A stretch of DNA of 64,000 bases from Amycolatopsis mediterranei. Lineage in GTDB: Bacteria; Actinomycetota; Actinomycetes; Mycobacteriales; Pseudonocardiaceae. Location: NCBI RefSeq assembly GCF_026017845.1, contig NZ_CP100416.1, positions 7,125,749-7,189,748 of the forward strand, given 5' to 3'. Below the pieces are notes generated by a model. That model was not told the DNA's origin and searched no databases. It was given only the letters and a program-made list of their open reading frames with translations. Shown here in pieces: positions 8,971 through 17,041 of this stretch (position 1 is the stretch's first letter; the number at the start of each line of letters is the position of its first letter). Position numbers and translations under genes: made by a program.

Positions 8971-9627
8971 GTGCCTTTCAACCCGAAGCAGCCCAGAGGT
9001 CCCGACGGCAGGTGGATCAAAACCGGTGGCGTTTTCGGCGCGGCCGTCTTGGCGACGGTTGTGGCGGCGGCGAGCGGCGGAGACGTGGTCACTTCGGTCG
9101 GCGCCGGGCTCGACGCCGCGACGACCAAGAGCGTGTCCGAAGCGGACGCGGCCGCCGGCAAAAAGGCCGCACGGAAGGGCGATCGCGCCGAGGCATGGCG
9201 ACGGCTGGCTCTCAAGGAACTCAAGAAGGAGATCAAGAAGGACCTGCGCTGCACCGTCCAGTCGTTCGGCCAGGTTCAGCAGTTCTTCCTCCGCCATCCG
9301 TGCGACAAGCTCGACCAGCTGCTGTTCGTCGTGCAGGACCGGAACGGGAACACGATCGCCGGTTCGGTCGCGTGGGTGAAAATGCCGTCGGCCGAATCCG
9401 CCGGACAGCTCCGCAAGCTGGAAGACGTGTACGGATCCGGTGACGTGACTCCGTTCGGATCGGAAGTTCTCGCAGCGGGCGGCTTTCGTTTCACCGGAAA
9501 GCACTACCGGTCGCGGCCGGACGGGAAGCTGGTCGTCATCGCCGAAACGGACCCGATCAAGGGCCACCCCTCCGACGCGTTCCTCAAGCAGGTCGCCGAC
9601 GTCGCGGATGTCCTCCCGCCGCCGTGA
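8971..9627 (+). CDS. Uncharacterised protein with N-terminal GPDGRW motif and hydrophobic segment
   Basis: 218 residues; family not recognised. The N-terminus (MPFNPKQPRGPDGRWIKTGG) resembles the xDxxGRW motif near the start of some phage-like or nucleoid-targeted actinobacterial proteins. A hydrophobic stretch (VFGAAVLATVVAAASGG) comes next, then a Lys-rich helix and a C-terminal alpha/beta domain (LDQLLFVVQDRNGNTIAGSVAWV, HYRSRPDGKLVVIAETDPI). The GTG at 8971 has AGGAG about ten bases upstream. Monocistronic. Function unknown. Confidence 0.7.
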   Translation: MPFNPKQPRGPDGRWIKTGGVFGAAVLATVVAAASGGDVVTSVGAGLDAATTKSVSEADAAAGKKAARKGDRAEAWRRLALKELKKEIKKDLRCTVQSFGQVQQFFLRHPCDKLDQLLFVVQDRNGNTIAGSVAWVKMPSAESAGQLRKLEDVYGSGDVTPFGSEVLAAGGFRFTGKHYRSRPDGKLVVIAETDPIKGHPSDAFLKQVADVADVLPPP

Positions 9628-9670
9628 CGACGGGGGCCGGCCTGCACCGTCAACCCGAGGACGGCCTCGG

Positions 9671-9680
9671 CCGAAAGTAC
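9671..9680 (+). repeat. CCGAAAGTAC element, copy 1
   Basis: First of three exact copies of a 10-mer found next to both two-component loci (others at 14356-14365 and 16202-16211). This copy lies 54 bp upstream of the membrane-protein gene that leads the first kinase/regulator operon. Possible response-regulator site; inference from position and recurrence. Confidence 0.35.
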
Positions 9681-9734
9681 GAGACGGGCGCGACTCAGCG
9701 GGTGCCGGGCCGCACCGGGTTCTAACTTCCCGGT

Positions 9735-10181
9735 ATGACTACTGAAACGGTACGGGCGACTCCGCCCAGCACGATCATCGCCGCCTTCTTCGGGTTTCTG
9801 GCGTCCACCGTCTCCGCGATCGCCGGTGGGCTGTTCATCTTGAGCGCGCACGACGAAATCGCGGCGGCCTTGCGCCGCGACAACCCCTCGTTGTCGCCGG
9901 ACCAGCTCGACCGGCTCACCTTGCTGACCCAGGCCATTCCGGTCGCGATCGCCGGGGTCATCGCGCTCGTCTACCTGTGGCTGTCGTTCAAGCTCAAGGC
10001 CGGGCGCAACTGGGCGCGCGTCACGCTCACTTTGTTCACGGTGCTCCAGGCCGCTTCGCTGCTGGCCACGCAACCGTCGTGGGCGGGCTACGTCAGCTGC
10101 GGGATCGCGGTCGTCGCGACCGTGCTCAGCTACCTGGGCCCGTCCAACCGCTACATCGCCGGGGTCCGGCGCGCGGGCTGA
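9735..10181 (+). CDS. Small four-helix membrane protein
   Basis: 148 residues with about four hydrophobic segments (STIIAAFFGFLASTVSAIAGG; AIPVAIAGVIALVYLWLSF; VTLTLFTVLQAASLL; GIAVVATVLSYL). No family recognised with certainty. Only 16 bp separate it from the histidine kinase gene, so the three genes are probably one transcript and this protein may work with or be sensed by the kinase. Confidence 0.75.
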   Translation: MTTETVRATPPSTIIAAFFGFLASTVSAIAGGLFILSAHDEIAAALRRDNPSLSPDQLDRLTLLTQAIPVAIAGVIALVYLWLSFKLKAGRNWARVTLTLFTVLQAASLLATQPSWAGYVSCGIAVVATVLSYLGPSNRYIAGVRRAG

Positions 10182-10197
10182 TCCGGGCCGGTGGATC

Positions 10198-11400
10198 ATG
10201 ACGGCCATGCGCAGAACGGGGGCCCGGGCCCGGCGCGGCATGCTCGGACCCGAGATCGCGGTGCTGGCCGCGGCGATCGTCGCCGATGTGCTGCTGGCCC
10301 TGCGCGTGCCCGGACACGGCGGGCACGGCTGGGCCGCCCCGCTGGCCGGGCTCCTGGCCTCCACGGGCACGGCCGTCCCGGTCCTGGTCGTGCTGCGGCG
10401 GCGCTTTCCCCGCCACGTCGGCATCCTGGGGAGCGCCGTCGCGGTGCTGTCGGCGATCGGCACGCTCGTGCCGATCCTCACCGACGTGCGGAGCGAGCCG
10501 CCGATCGCCGAAATCGTGGCGGCCGGGGTGCTCACCGCCTCGGCCGGCCGCAAGCTCGAGCCGAGACGCACGGCCGTGCTGGCACCGGTGCTGGGCGTCG
10601 TGATGATCGCGGCGCCGCTGCTCCGCTACGGCGCGGACGTGCCGGAGGCGCTGCTGGCCGTGGCGGCTGCGGCGTACTGGGGCGCCTGCCTGGGGGTCGG
10701 GCTCATCCTGCGTGCGGCGGACGGCCGGGAGCGGGACGCGCTGGAGCGGGTGCGCGGCCAGGAACGGCTGCAGCTGGCCAGGGAGCTGCACGACCTGGTG
10801 TCCCACCACGTCAGCGGCATCGTGGTGCGCGTTCAGGCCGCGCGTGCGATCACCGAAGCGAAACCCGACGAGGACAACCACGCCGCGGTCTACCGCGAGA
10901 TCGAGGAGGCCGGAAGTGCGGCGCTGGCCGCCGCGCGCCGGCTCGTCGGCATGTTGCGGGACACCGAAGGCGTGCCGCAACATGCCGGTGCCGTCCTCGG
11001 TGACGCGGTGCGCGCGGCCACCGGCTCCTTCGCGCGGGTGGACATCGCCGAGGAGCTGGACCAGCTGCCGGTGCCGGCCCAGTTGGCCACGACCATCCAC
11101 CGCGTCGTGACCGAGGCGCTGACCAACGTCCGGCGGCACGCGCCGGCGGCGACCGACGTGGCCGTCTCCGCGCGCGTCGAGGCCGACGAGCTGGTGCTGG
11201 AAGTCCGGAACGACGGCGTGCCCGCGACGCCGTTGCCCTCCCCCGGCGGGTTCGGCATCATCGGCATGACCGAGCGGCTGGCCATGCTGGGCGGCGGCCT
11301 GACCGCGGGGCGCGAGGCCGGCTCGCGCTGGCGGGTCGCGGCCCGCTTGCCGCTCGGCGGCGAAGACGCGCCCTTCGACACCCTGCCGCGGGGGATCTGA
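10198..11400 (+). CDS. Sensor histidine kinase, DesK/NarL (HisKA_3) type
   Basis: 400 residues. Several N-terminal membrane segments span about 20-175. A dimerisation/phosphoacceptor motif follows (LARELHDLVSHHVSGIVVRVQAAR), with the His in ELHD as the phosphorylation site. The HATPase domain has an N-box (IHRVVTEALTNVRRHA) and a G-box (GGFGIIGMTERLAML). It phosphorylates the response regulator whose ATG overlaps its stop codon (TGATG). The signal is unknown. Confidence 0.92.
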   Translation: MTAMRRTGARARRGMLGPEIAVLAAAIVADVLLALRVPGHGGHGWAAPLAGLLASTGTAVPVLVVLRRRFPRHVGILGSAVAVLSAIGTLVPILTDVRSEPPIAEIVAAGVLTASAGRKLEPRRTAVLAPVLGVVMIAAPLLRYGADVPEALLAVAAAAYWGACLGVGLILRAADGRERDALERVRGQERLQLARELHDLVSHHVSGIVVRVQAARAITEAKPDEDNHAAVYREIEEAGSAALAAARRLVGMLRDTEGVPQHAGAVLGDAVRAATGSFARVDIAEELDQLPVPAQLATTIHRVVTEALTNVRRHAPAATDVAVSARVEADELVLEVRNDGVPATPLPSPGGFGIIGMTERLAMLGGGLTAGREAGSRWRVAARLPLGGEDAPFDTLPRGI

Positions 11401-12050
11401 TGACCATCCGCGTGCTGGTGGCCGACGACCAGGTCATGGTGCGCACCGGGTTCCGGCTGGTGCTCGACGCCGCGCCGGACATCGAAGTGATCGCCGAGGC
11501 CGCGGACGGGGAGACCGCGGTCCGGCTGGCGCGGCGGTTGCGGCCCGACGTGACGCTGATGGACATCCGGATGCCCGGAGTGGACGGTCTGCGCGCGACC
11601 GAGCTGCTGGCCGGACCGGCCGTCGCCGACCCGCTGCGGGTCGTGGTGGTGACGACCTACGACGCCGACGAGAACGTCTACGCCGCCTTGCTCGGCGGCG
11701 CGTGCGGGTTCCTGCTCAAGGACGCGGGGCCGCGGCTGCTGGTGGACGCGGTCCGCGCGGCGGCCAACGGCGAAGCGCTGGTCTCGCCGTCGGTGACGGT
11801 GCGCCTGCTGGCCCGGTTCACCGAGCGGGCCCGGCGGCGCGCGCAGGGGGCGCCGGATCTGCTGACCGACCGGGAGTCCGACGTCGTGCTCGCGGTGGCA
11901 CAGGGGCGGACCAACGCGGAGATCGCCGACGATCTGCGCGTCTCCCTTTCGACGGTCAAGACACACCTGACGAACGTGCAGCGCAAGCTCGAGCTCCGCA
12001 ACCGCACGGAGATCGCGATTTGGGCGTGGCAGCGCGGTTTGCTCGGCTGA
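11400..12050 (+). CDS. LuxR/NarL-type response regulator
   Basis: 216 residues. The receiver domain has acidic residues VADDQ, phosphoacceptor Asp in LMDIRMPGVDG, and Lys in FLLKDAG. The C-terminal LuxR-type HTH reads LTDRESDVVLAVAQGRTNAEIADDLRVSLSTVKTHL. Translationally coupled to the kinase upstream. Confidence 0.93.
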   Translation: MTIRVLVADDQVMVRTGFRLVLDAAPDIEVIAEAADGETAVRLARRLRPDVTLMDIRMPGVDGLRATELLAGPAVADPLRVVVVTTYDADENVYAALLGGACGFLLKDAGPRLLVDAVRAAANGEALVSPSVTVRLLARFTERARRRAQGAPDLLTDRESDVVLAVAQGRTNAEIADDLRVSLSTVKTHLTNVQRKLELRNRTEIAIWAWQRGLLG

Positions 12051-12055
12051 CGGCG

Positions 12056-12607
12056 ATGCTTGACCGGTGTGCAAGACTCGCCGAGTGTGCCGTCAGCGCC
12101 GTGACCACTTCGGCTCCGGAACCGCCTGCCGCCGACCGGGCGGGTGAGCTGGCGGAGCGGCTGGGGATGGCCGGGCGCCGGGCGGTCCAGTCCGTGCTGG
12201 ACTGGGCTCTTGCCGTCGGCATCGGGGTGTTCGCCGCGCTCGTCGCCGGCCTGATCGCCATTCCGTTGGTGCAGTGGGGTTGGGTGCCGCCGAAGCTCAT
12301 CCTGTGGGGACCGGCGATCACGTTCCTGGTGGCCACCCAGGCCTGCGACATCGTCATCCAGATCTGGGTTCCGGTGCGCCGGAACGGGGTCACCCCGGGG
12401 ATGCTGGTGATGGGCCTGCGGGTGCAAACCCTGCGCGGCGGCCGGCCCAAGGCGCGCGCGTACCTGATCCGGTGGGTGCTCCTCACCGTCGACGGGCTGC
12501 TGCTGGGGCTGGTGGCCTTCGTCAGCATCGTCGCGACCAAGCGACGGCAGCGGATCGGCGACCTCGTGGCGCGGACCCTCGTGGTCCGCGCCGACCACGT
12601 CGACTGA
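12056..12607 (+). CDS. RDD-family membrane protein
   Basis: 183 residues with three or four hydrophobic segments and the RDD-domain pattern (RRAVQSVLDWALAVGIGVFAA; LRGGRPKARAYLIRWVLLTVDGLLLG; KRRQRIGDLVARTLVV). RDD proteins are small, poorly characterised membrane proteins linked to transport or stress. The start is uncertain: ATG 12056 sits five bases after the regulator stop, and GTG 12101 is the alternative. Probably co-transcribed with the two-component pair. Confidence 0.8.
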   Translation: MLDRCARLAECAVSAVTTSAPEPPAADRAGELAERLGMAGRRAVQSVLDWALAVGIGVFAALVAGLIAIPLVQWGWVPPKLILWGPAITFLVATQACDIVIQIWVPVRRNGVTPGMLVMGLRVQTLRGGRPKARAYLIRWVLLTVDGLLLGLVAFVSIVATKRRQRIGDLVARTLVVRADHVD

Positions 12608-12670
12608 GGGCACTCGCCTTCCACGCCCTCGCCGGGGTGGGTGCGCTGATCGAAGCGGGCGAATGAGCCG

Positions 12671-13546
12671 TCAGCGGGCGGCGAGCACCCCGCGCACCTC
12701 GTCCGCGCCCAGCACCACGGGAGTGCGCAGCGATCCGACCTCGCCGATTTCGATCTCGACCACGTCGCCCGGCTGCAGCCCTTGATCGAGGCCCGGTACG
12801 ACGGACGTGCCCGTCGAGAGCACGGCGCCGTCGGGGAAGTCGTTGTCCCGCCACAGGTATTCGACGAGTCCGGCCGGTTTGCGGTTGAGCTGGGCGGTGC
12901 TGGATTCGCCGTCGAACACCTCGTGATCGTCGCGCAGGATGCGCATGCGGAGGTCGAGCGACAGCGGGTCCGGCACCTCCCACGCCGGCCGGACCCGCGC
13001 CGACACCGCGCACGAGCCGGTGTAGATCTTGGCCTGCGGGAGGTACAGCGGGTTCTCGCCTTCGATGCTGCGGGAGCTGACGTCGTCGACCACCACGTAC
13101 CCGGCGATCTCCCCGGCACTCGTGAGCAGCAGGCCGAGTTCCGGCTCCGGCACGTTGTTGGCGGAATCGGCGCGAATGGCGATCGGCTCACCGTCGGTGA
13201 CCACGCGCCACGCGGCCGACTTGAAGAACAGCTCCGGCCGCTGCGCGCGGTAGACCCGCGCGTAGACGTCCTCGTCGGCGCTTTCCTCGCGGCGGGCCTC
13301 CTCGGACCGCAGGTAGGTCACCCCGGCGGCCCATACCTCCATCCGCCCGTCCAGCGGCGGCAGCAGGCGCACCCCGGCCGTGGCCACCGGTTCCCCGGCG
13401 GTGTCGGTCAGCTCGCGGATCTCCGCCACGGAGTGGCGCAGCAGCTCGCTCATCGACGTCACCGCGAGCGGCCGCAGCTGCTCACCGGCGAGCAGGCCGA
13501 CGCGGATGTCGCCGGCTCCGTCGGCGAATCGCACCAGGTGACTCAT
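12671..13546 (-). CDS. Fumarylacetoacetate hydrolase (FAH) family protein
   Basis: 291 residues with the FAH fold. The metal-binding motif is VPEPELGLLL (Glu-x-Glu) and the Asp is in VVVDDVSSRSIEGEN; further FAH elements are YLPQAKIYTGSCAV and a GLQPGDVVEIEIGEVGSL tail. Relatives hydrolyse or isomerise C-C bonds in acylpyruvates or catalyse dehydration of sugar acids such as 2-keto-3-deoxy compounds. The substrate cannot be read from sequence. Starts ATG 13546 with an AGGAGGT-like site. Stands alone. Confidence 0.88.
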   Translation of the reverse strand: MSHLVRFADGAGDIRVGLLAGEQLRPLAVTSMSELLRHSVAEIRELTDTAGEPVATAGVRLLPPLDGRMEVWAAGVTYLRSEEARREESADEDVYARVYRAQRPELFFKSAAWRVVTDGEPIAIRADSANNVPEPELGLLLTSAGEIAGYVVVDDVSSRSIEGENPLYLPQAKIYTGSCAVSARVRPAWEVPDPLSLDLRMRILRDDHEVFDGESSTAQLNRKPAGLVEYLWRDNDFPDGAVLSTGTSVVPGLDQGLQPGDVVEIEIGEVGSLRTPVVLGADEVRGVLAAR

Positions 13547-13573
13547 CCCGGACCTCCTCGGTCAGCATCGAAC

Positions 13574-14260
13574 CTACGGAGTGCGCAGCACGGCGGTCAA
13601 CGAGTGCCGGACAGGCGTCCGCCGGCGCAGGGCCCACTCGGCCACGGCCAGGTTGATCACCCAGCCCGCCGCCATCAGCATCGCCCGGGTGAACTCGCCG
13701 GGCACGCCCACCAGCAGGGTCCACGGGACGTGCGTCAGCACCTGCGTGCCCGCGCCCAGCCCGATCGCGTACCCGCGGGTCATCCAGACCCGGTGGCGGC
13801 GAACGTCGCGGCGGCGGATCGCGACTGTGGCCAGCACGATCGACACCGCCATCGCCGTGCCGAAGAACAACCGGAACACGGTGAGGAGGTCACCGTCGCC
13901 CGGCGGGAGCTCGGAGAACAGCGTCATCCACAGACCGGACAGCGCCGCGATAAGCCCGCACGGAACCAGGACCCGCCCGGCGACCCGGTGCCAGCGGGGC
14001 CGGCGCCGGCGCAGCGACGGCACGAACTGGAACGCCCCCAGGACGCAGAAGATGCTCGCGCCGAAGATGTGCAGCACGACGGGCAGCGGCATGGCGAAGA
14101 ACCGCGCGTTGTCCGCGGTGACCCGCGCGCCGCCGGTCAGCTCGGCCACCCGCGCGGAACCGGCGGCCACCGGCACCGCACTGAGCAGGAGCAGGCCCGC
14201 CGGGACCAGCCACGCCGGTTTTTTGTTGAGTAGCAAGGGAAAACCCCTCTCGGAGGTCAT
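13574..14260 (-). CDS. DUF2306-type membrane protein
   Basis: 228 residues with about seven hydrophobic segments, including WLVPAGLLLLSAVPVAAGSARV, a His in LPVVLHIFGASIFCVLGAFQF, and WHRVAGRVLVPCGLIAALSGLWM. Repeated histidines in membrane segments (LHIFGA, RWHRVAGR, RRHRVWMTR) fit the DUF2306 family, suspected to bind haem or a quinone, though the role is unestablished. The GAP to the response regulator gene upstream on the same strand is about 90 bp and contains one CCGAAAGTAC element. Confidence 0.75.
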   Translation of the reverse strand: MTSERGFPLLLNKKPAWLVPAGLLLLSAVPVAAGSARVAELTGGARVTADNARFFAMPLPVVLHIFGASIFCVLGAFQFVPSLRRRRPRWHRVAGRVLVPCGLIAALSGLWMTLFSELPPGDGDLLTVFRLFFGTAMAVSIVLATVAIRRRDVRRHRVWMTRGYAIGLGAGTQVLTHVPWTLLVGVPGEFTRAMLMAAGWVINLAVAEWALRRRTPVRHSLTAVLRTP

Positions 14261-14337
14261 GCGCGAACGTCTTCGCCCAGCATGACGACCGGCGGCCCGC
14301 GGCTCATCGGCAGAAGGGCCGGACCTCACCCGTCCCC

Positions 14338-14361
14338 AAGTACGGCCCGGTTCTAGTACTT
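14338..14361. promoter_or_regulatory. AAGTAC-N12-GTACTT inverted repeat
   Basis: AAGTAC at 14338-14343 and GTACTT at 14356-14361 form an inverted repeat between the DUF2306 gene and the response-regulator stop codon. The right arm is part of the CCGAAAGTAC 10-mer (minus strand, 14356-14365) also seen at 9671 and 16202. Candidate response-regulator operator. Confidence 0.4.
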
Positions 14362-15033
14362 TCGGCGGGGCGCGGCTGCCGCGTTGCGGACGCGGCGGGT
14401 TTCGTGGGCCCAGATGGCGATTTCGACGCGGTTGCGGGCGCCGAGCTTGGCCATCAGGCTCGCGATGTGGGTCTTGACCGTGCTGAGCGTGATGTAGAGC
14501 TCCTCGGTGATCTCGCGGTTGGTCCGCCCGCGCGCCACGCTGAGCAGGACCTGTTCTTCGCGGTCGGTGAGGGGTTCGATGGGCTGGCTCGGCGCGCCGG
14601 AGCCGGTCCCCGCGAAGGCGTCGAGCAGCCGCGCGGTGACGCTGGGCGCGATCAGGGCGTCACCGGTCGCGGCGGCGTGGACGGCCTGAGCGAGCAGCTG
14701 CGTGCCGGCGTTCTTCAGCAGGAACCCGCGCGCGCCCGCCCGCAACGCCGCGTAGACGTACTCGTCGAGGTCGAACGTGGTGATGACGACGACGGCCAGG
14801 GGGTTCTCGACGCCGGGACCGGCCAGGCGGCGGGTGGCCTCGATGCCGTCCATGCCGGGCATGCGGATGTCGAACAGGCACACGTCCGGACGCAGCCGCC
14901 GCGCCAGCTCGACGGCGGCCTCCCCGTCGGCGGCCTCGCCGACGACCTCGATCCCCGGCTGGGAGCCGAGCAGCATCGTCAGGCCGGTGCGGACGATCTC
15001 CTGGTCGTCGGCGACGATCACGCGGATGCTCAT
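14353..15033 (-). CDS. LuxR/NarL-type response regulator
   Basis: 226 residues. Receiver: VADDQEIVRTGL, phosphoacceptor Asp in LFDIRMPGMDG, Lys in FLLKNAG. LuxR HTH: LTDREEQVLLSVARGRTNREITEELYITLSTVKTHI. The ATG at 15033 overlaps the stop of the upstream kinase (ATGA). Closely parallels the regulator at 11400, suggesting duplication or convergent retention of similar pairs. Confidence 0.93.
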   Translation of the reverse strand: MSIRVIVADDQEIVRTGLTMLLGSQPGIEVVGEAADGEAAVELARRLRPDVCLFDIRMPGMDGIEATRRLAGPGVENPLAVVVITTFDLDEYVYAALRAGARGFLLKNAGTQLLAQAVHAAATGDALIAPSVTARLLDAFAGTGSGAPSQPIEPLTDREEQVLLSVARGRTNREITEELYITLSTVKTHIASLMAKLGARNRVEIAIWAHETRRVRNAAAAPRRKY

Positions 15034-16163
15034 GCCGCCACCCCACCACGGGGCAGGACCGCGGTCACCGACCACCCCCGCCCCGGGTTCGGGCCCGCTT
15101 CGCAGGTTCCGCCGAGCAGGCCGGCCCGCTCGATCATCCCGGCGAGCCCGTAGCCCGGGGACGCCGCCGGGCGCACGAGGCCGGGCTCTCCGTCATCGCT
15201 CACGCGCAGCCGCACCGACGTGTCGTCGGCGGTGACCCGGACCTCGATCCGGGTCACGTGCCGGGCGTGGCGCCGGGCGTTCGTGACCGATTCCTGGGCC
15301 AGGCGGTAGATCGCGCTCCCGATCGACGGCGGCAGGTCGTCGAGGTCACCGGAGACGGTCACGTCGACGAACGGCCGGGCCCGGCTCGCGAGCTTCCCGA
15401 GATCGGCGATCCGCGGGTTCGGGGCGAGATCGGCCGGCTCGTCGCGGCGCAGGACGCGGACCATGGCCCGCATCTCGTCGAGGGCGCGCGCCGCTTCGGC
15501 TTCGATCAGCTGCAGCGCTTCGGCCGCGGCTTCCGGCTGCGACGGCATCATCGCCAGACCGGCCTGCGCCCGGATCGCCATCGCCGAGACGTGGTGGGCG
15601 ACCGTGTCGTGCAGGTCCCGCGCCAGCCCCTCGCGCTCGAGCAGTTTGACCTGGTCCAGCTCCCGCAGCCGCGCCCGGGCCCGGTACCGCACCGCCGCGG
15701 CCAGCGTGACGGTCGCGAACAGCACGACCAGCCCGCCCACCGCATCGGCGACGCTCTTCTGCCCGAGGGCGACCGACAGGGCGGTCTCGGGCAGCACGAG
15801 CCCCACCCCGAGCACGAGCTCGCGCCCGGACCCCCACCGCGCCAGCGAGTACGGCAAGAGAAGCAGCCCGGCCATCGCATACGCCGACGGGGCGGCACCG
15901 CCGGTCAGCAGCGTGACCACGGCCGTGATCCCGAACGAGGCCAGGAACATCGGGAACGGCCTGCTCCGGCGCCACAGCAACGTCGGCAGCAGCGCGGCGA
16001 CGACGACCACGGACAGGACCCGCCACGGCATGTCCGGCCGGAACAGGCCCTCGAGCACCAGGGCGGCCCCGAGCACACCGAGCAGCGCCCAGTCACGCCA
16101 CACCCGCGACGGCGGATCGGGCGGCCGGGGTTCGTCCCACAGCGAGCGGAGCGCAGAGTTCAC
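15030..16163 (-). CDS. Sensor histidine kinase, DesK/NarL type, probably leaderless
   Basis: 377 residues from GTG 16163. N-terminal membrane region about 25-160 (LLGVLGAALVLEGLF, VLSVVVVAALLPTLLW). Phosphoacceptor motif LARDLHDTVAHHVSAMAIRAQAG. HATPase N-box YRLAQESVTNARRHA and G-box SPGYGLAGMIERAGLLGG. No ribosome site precedes the GTG; instead TACCAT, a good -10 element, lies six bases upstream, the arrangement of a leaderless actinomycete mRNA. A CCGAAAGTAC element sits about 40 bp upstream. Confidence 0.9.
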   Translation of the reverse strand: MNSALRSLWDEPRPPDPPSRVWRDWALLGVLGAALVLEGLFRPDMPWRVLSVVVVAALLPTLLWRRSRPFPMFLASFGITAVVTLLTGGAAPSAYAMAGLLLLPYSLARWGSGRELVLGVGLVLPETALSVALGQKSVADAVGGLVVLFATVTLAAAVRYRARARLRELDQVKLLEREGLARDLHDTVAHHVSAMAIRAQAGLAMMPSQPEAAAEALQLIEAEAARALDEMRAMVRVLRRDEPADLAPNPRIADLGKLASRARPFVDVTVSGDLDDLPPSIGSAIYRLAQESVTNARRHARHVTRIEVRVTADDTSVRLRVSDDGEPGLVRPAASPGYGLAGMIERAGLLGGTCEAGPNPGRGWSVTAVLPRGGVAA

Positions 16164-16201
16164 CCGCTGATGGTACGAAAGGCCCAGCCGGCCCAGATCA
16201 C

Positions 16202-16211
16202 CCGAAAGTAC
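16202..16211 (+). repeat. CCGAAAGTAC element, copy 3
   Basis: Exact copy of the 10-mer at 9671, located about 40 bp upstream of the second histidine kinase gene. Confidence 0.35.
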
Positions 16212-16266
16212 GACTGCGGCGCCGCTCGGTGGTCGTGATTTCCTGAGCGGAGAGCGTCGCTTCGCG

Positions 16267-17010
16267 TCAACTGGCACCCACGCAGATGAACGGCCGCCGG
16301 TACGGGTCCCGTCCCGTGGAGTGCGCCAGAGCGTCGGCCGGCGAGCTGCCCGCCGCCAGGCTGTGGTGGAAGTCGCTCATCGCGAGCGAGGCAGCTCGCT
16401 CCCCCACCTGGGTCACGGCCGCGACGACCGTGCTGACTCCCGAGGCCAGCAGCGCACCGGCGAAGCCGAGTGGTTCGTCGCCCGGCCTGATGTGGGTGAG
16501 CGCGAGTTCGTTGGCCGCCGGCACCACCTGCGCGGGTGGCCGGCCGAGGCGCAGCACGTCGTGGGCGAACAACGGCCCGTCGGCGAGTTCCAGCCGCGAA
16601 AACAACGCATTCTCCGGCTCGTGCTGGCCGTGGACCGCCAAGTGCACCATCCGCGCTCCGTCCAGGTGGCGCAGCACCGCGGCCACGGTCGCCTCCGGCC
16701 CGCTCAACGACGTCGCATCGGGGTAGAGCTCGCGCAGGTCGTCGAATTCGCTTTGCTCGACCTCGACTCCCGGGCCCCTGATCAGGACGTGTCGCCGGCC
16801 TGAGGGCGACTCGGTCGCCCGTCAGCGGCCAGCCACGCGGTTGCGGACGGCGTGACCACGTGCGGGCGGCTGGGCAGCGACGGCAGCGCACCCCACGAGA
16901 CCGAGTGCAGGGACCCGCTCGGCACGATCACGATCACGAGCTCGCGGTCGCGGTCGCGGTCGCGGTCGCCCAGCAGCTTCGCCGGCGGAGCCAGCAGCTG
17001 GTCATCCAGT
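16267..17010 (-). pseudogene. CHAT-domain (caspase-like) gene fragment, frameshifted
   Basis: Two pieces of one CHAT domain (caspase HetF-associated with TPRs). The upstream piece reads LDDQLLAPPAKLLG and VIVPSGSLHSVSWGALPSLP. After a frameshift at about 16785-16830 the downstream piece reads RHVLIRGPGVEVEQ, MVHLAVHGQHEPENALFSRL (catalytic His in AVHG) and FAGALLASGVSTVVAAV, and ends FICVGAS. The Cys normally expected in the LLxxGxxxVV region is not present as a clear catalytic Cys. The N-terminal part of the protein, normally TPR repeats, is missing. A hexameric repeat inserts DRDRDRDR. It directly follows the truncated NB-ARC gene, so both may derive from one NB-ARC-TPR-CHAT protein. Confidence 0.7.
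16944..16967. repeat. GCGGTC hexamer, four tandem copies
   Basis: Four perfect GCGGTC units in tandem inside the CHAT remnant, encoding alternating Asp-Arg on the minus strand. Probably a slippage-generated microsatellite in a gene no longer under selection. Confidence 0.85.
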
Positions 17011-17041
17011 GCGCCGGCTCGTCGACTCGCTGAGGCGGCGA

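Noticed and set aside
12782..14233. 483-codon plus-strand open frame
   Set aside because: It runs antisense across the FAH and DUF2306 genes, both of which have clear motifs on the minus strand.
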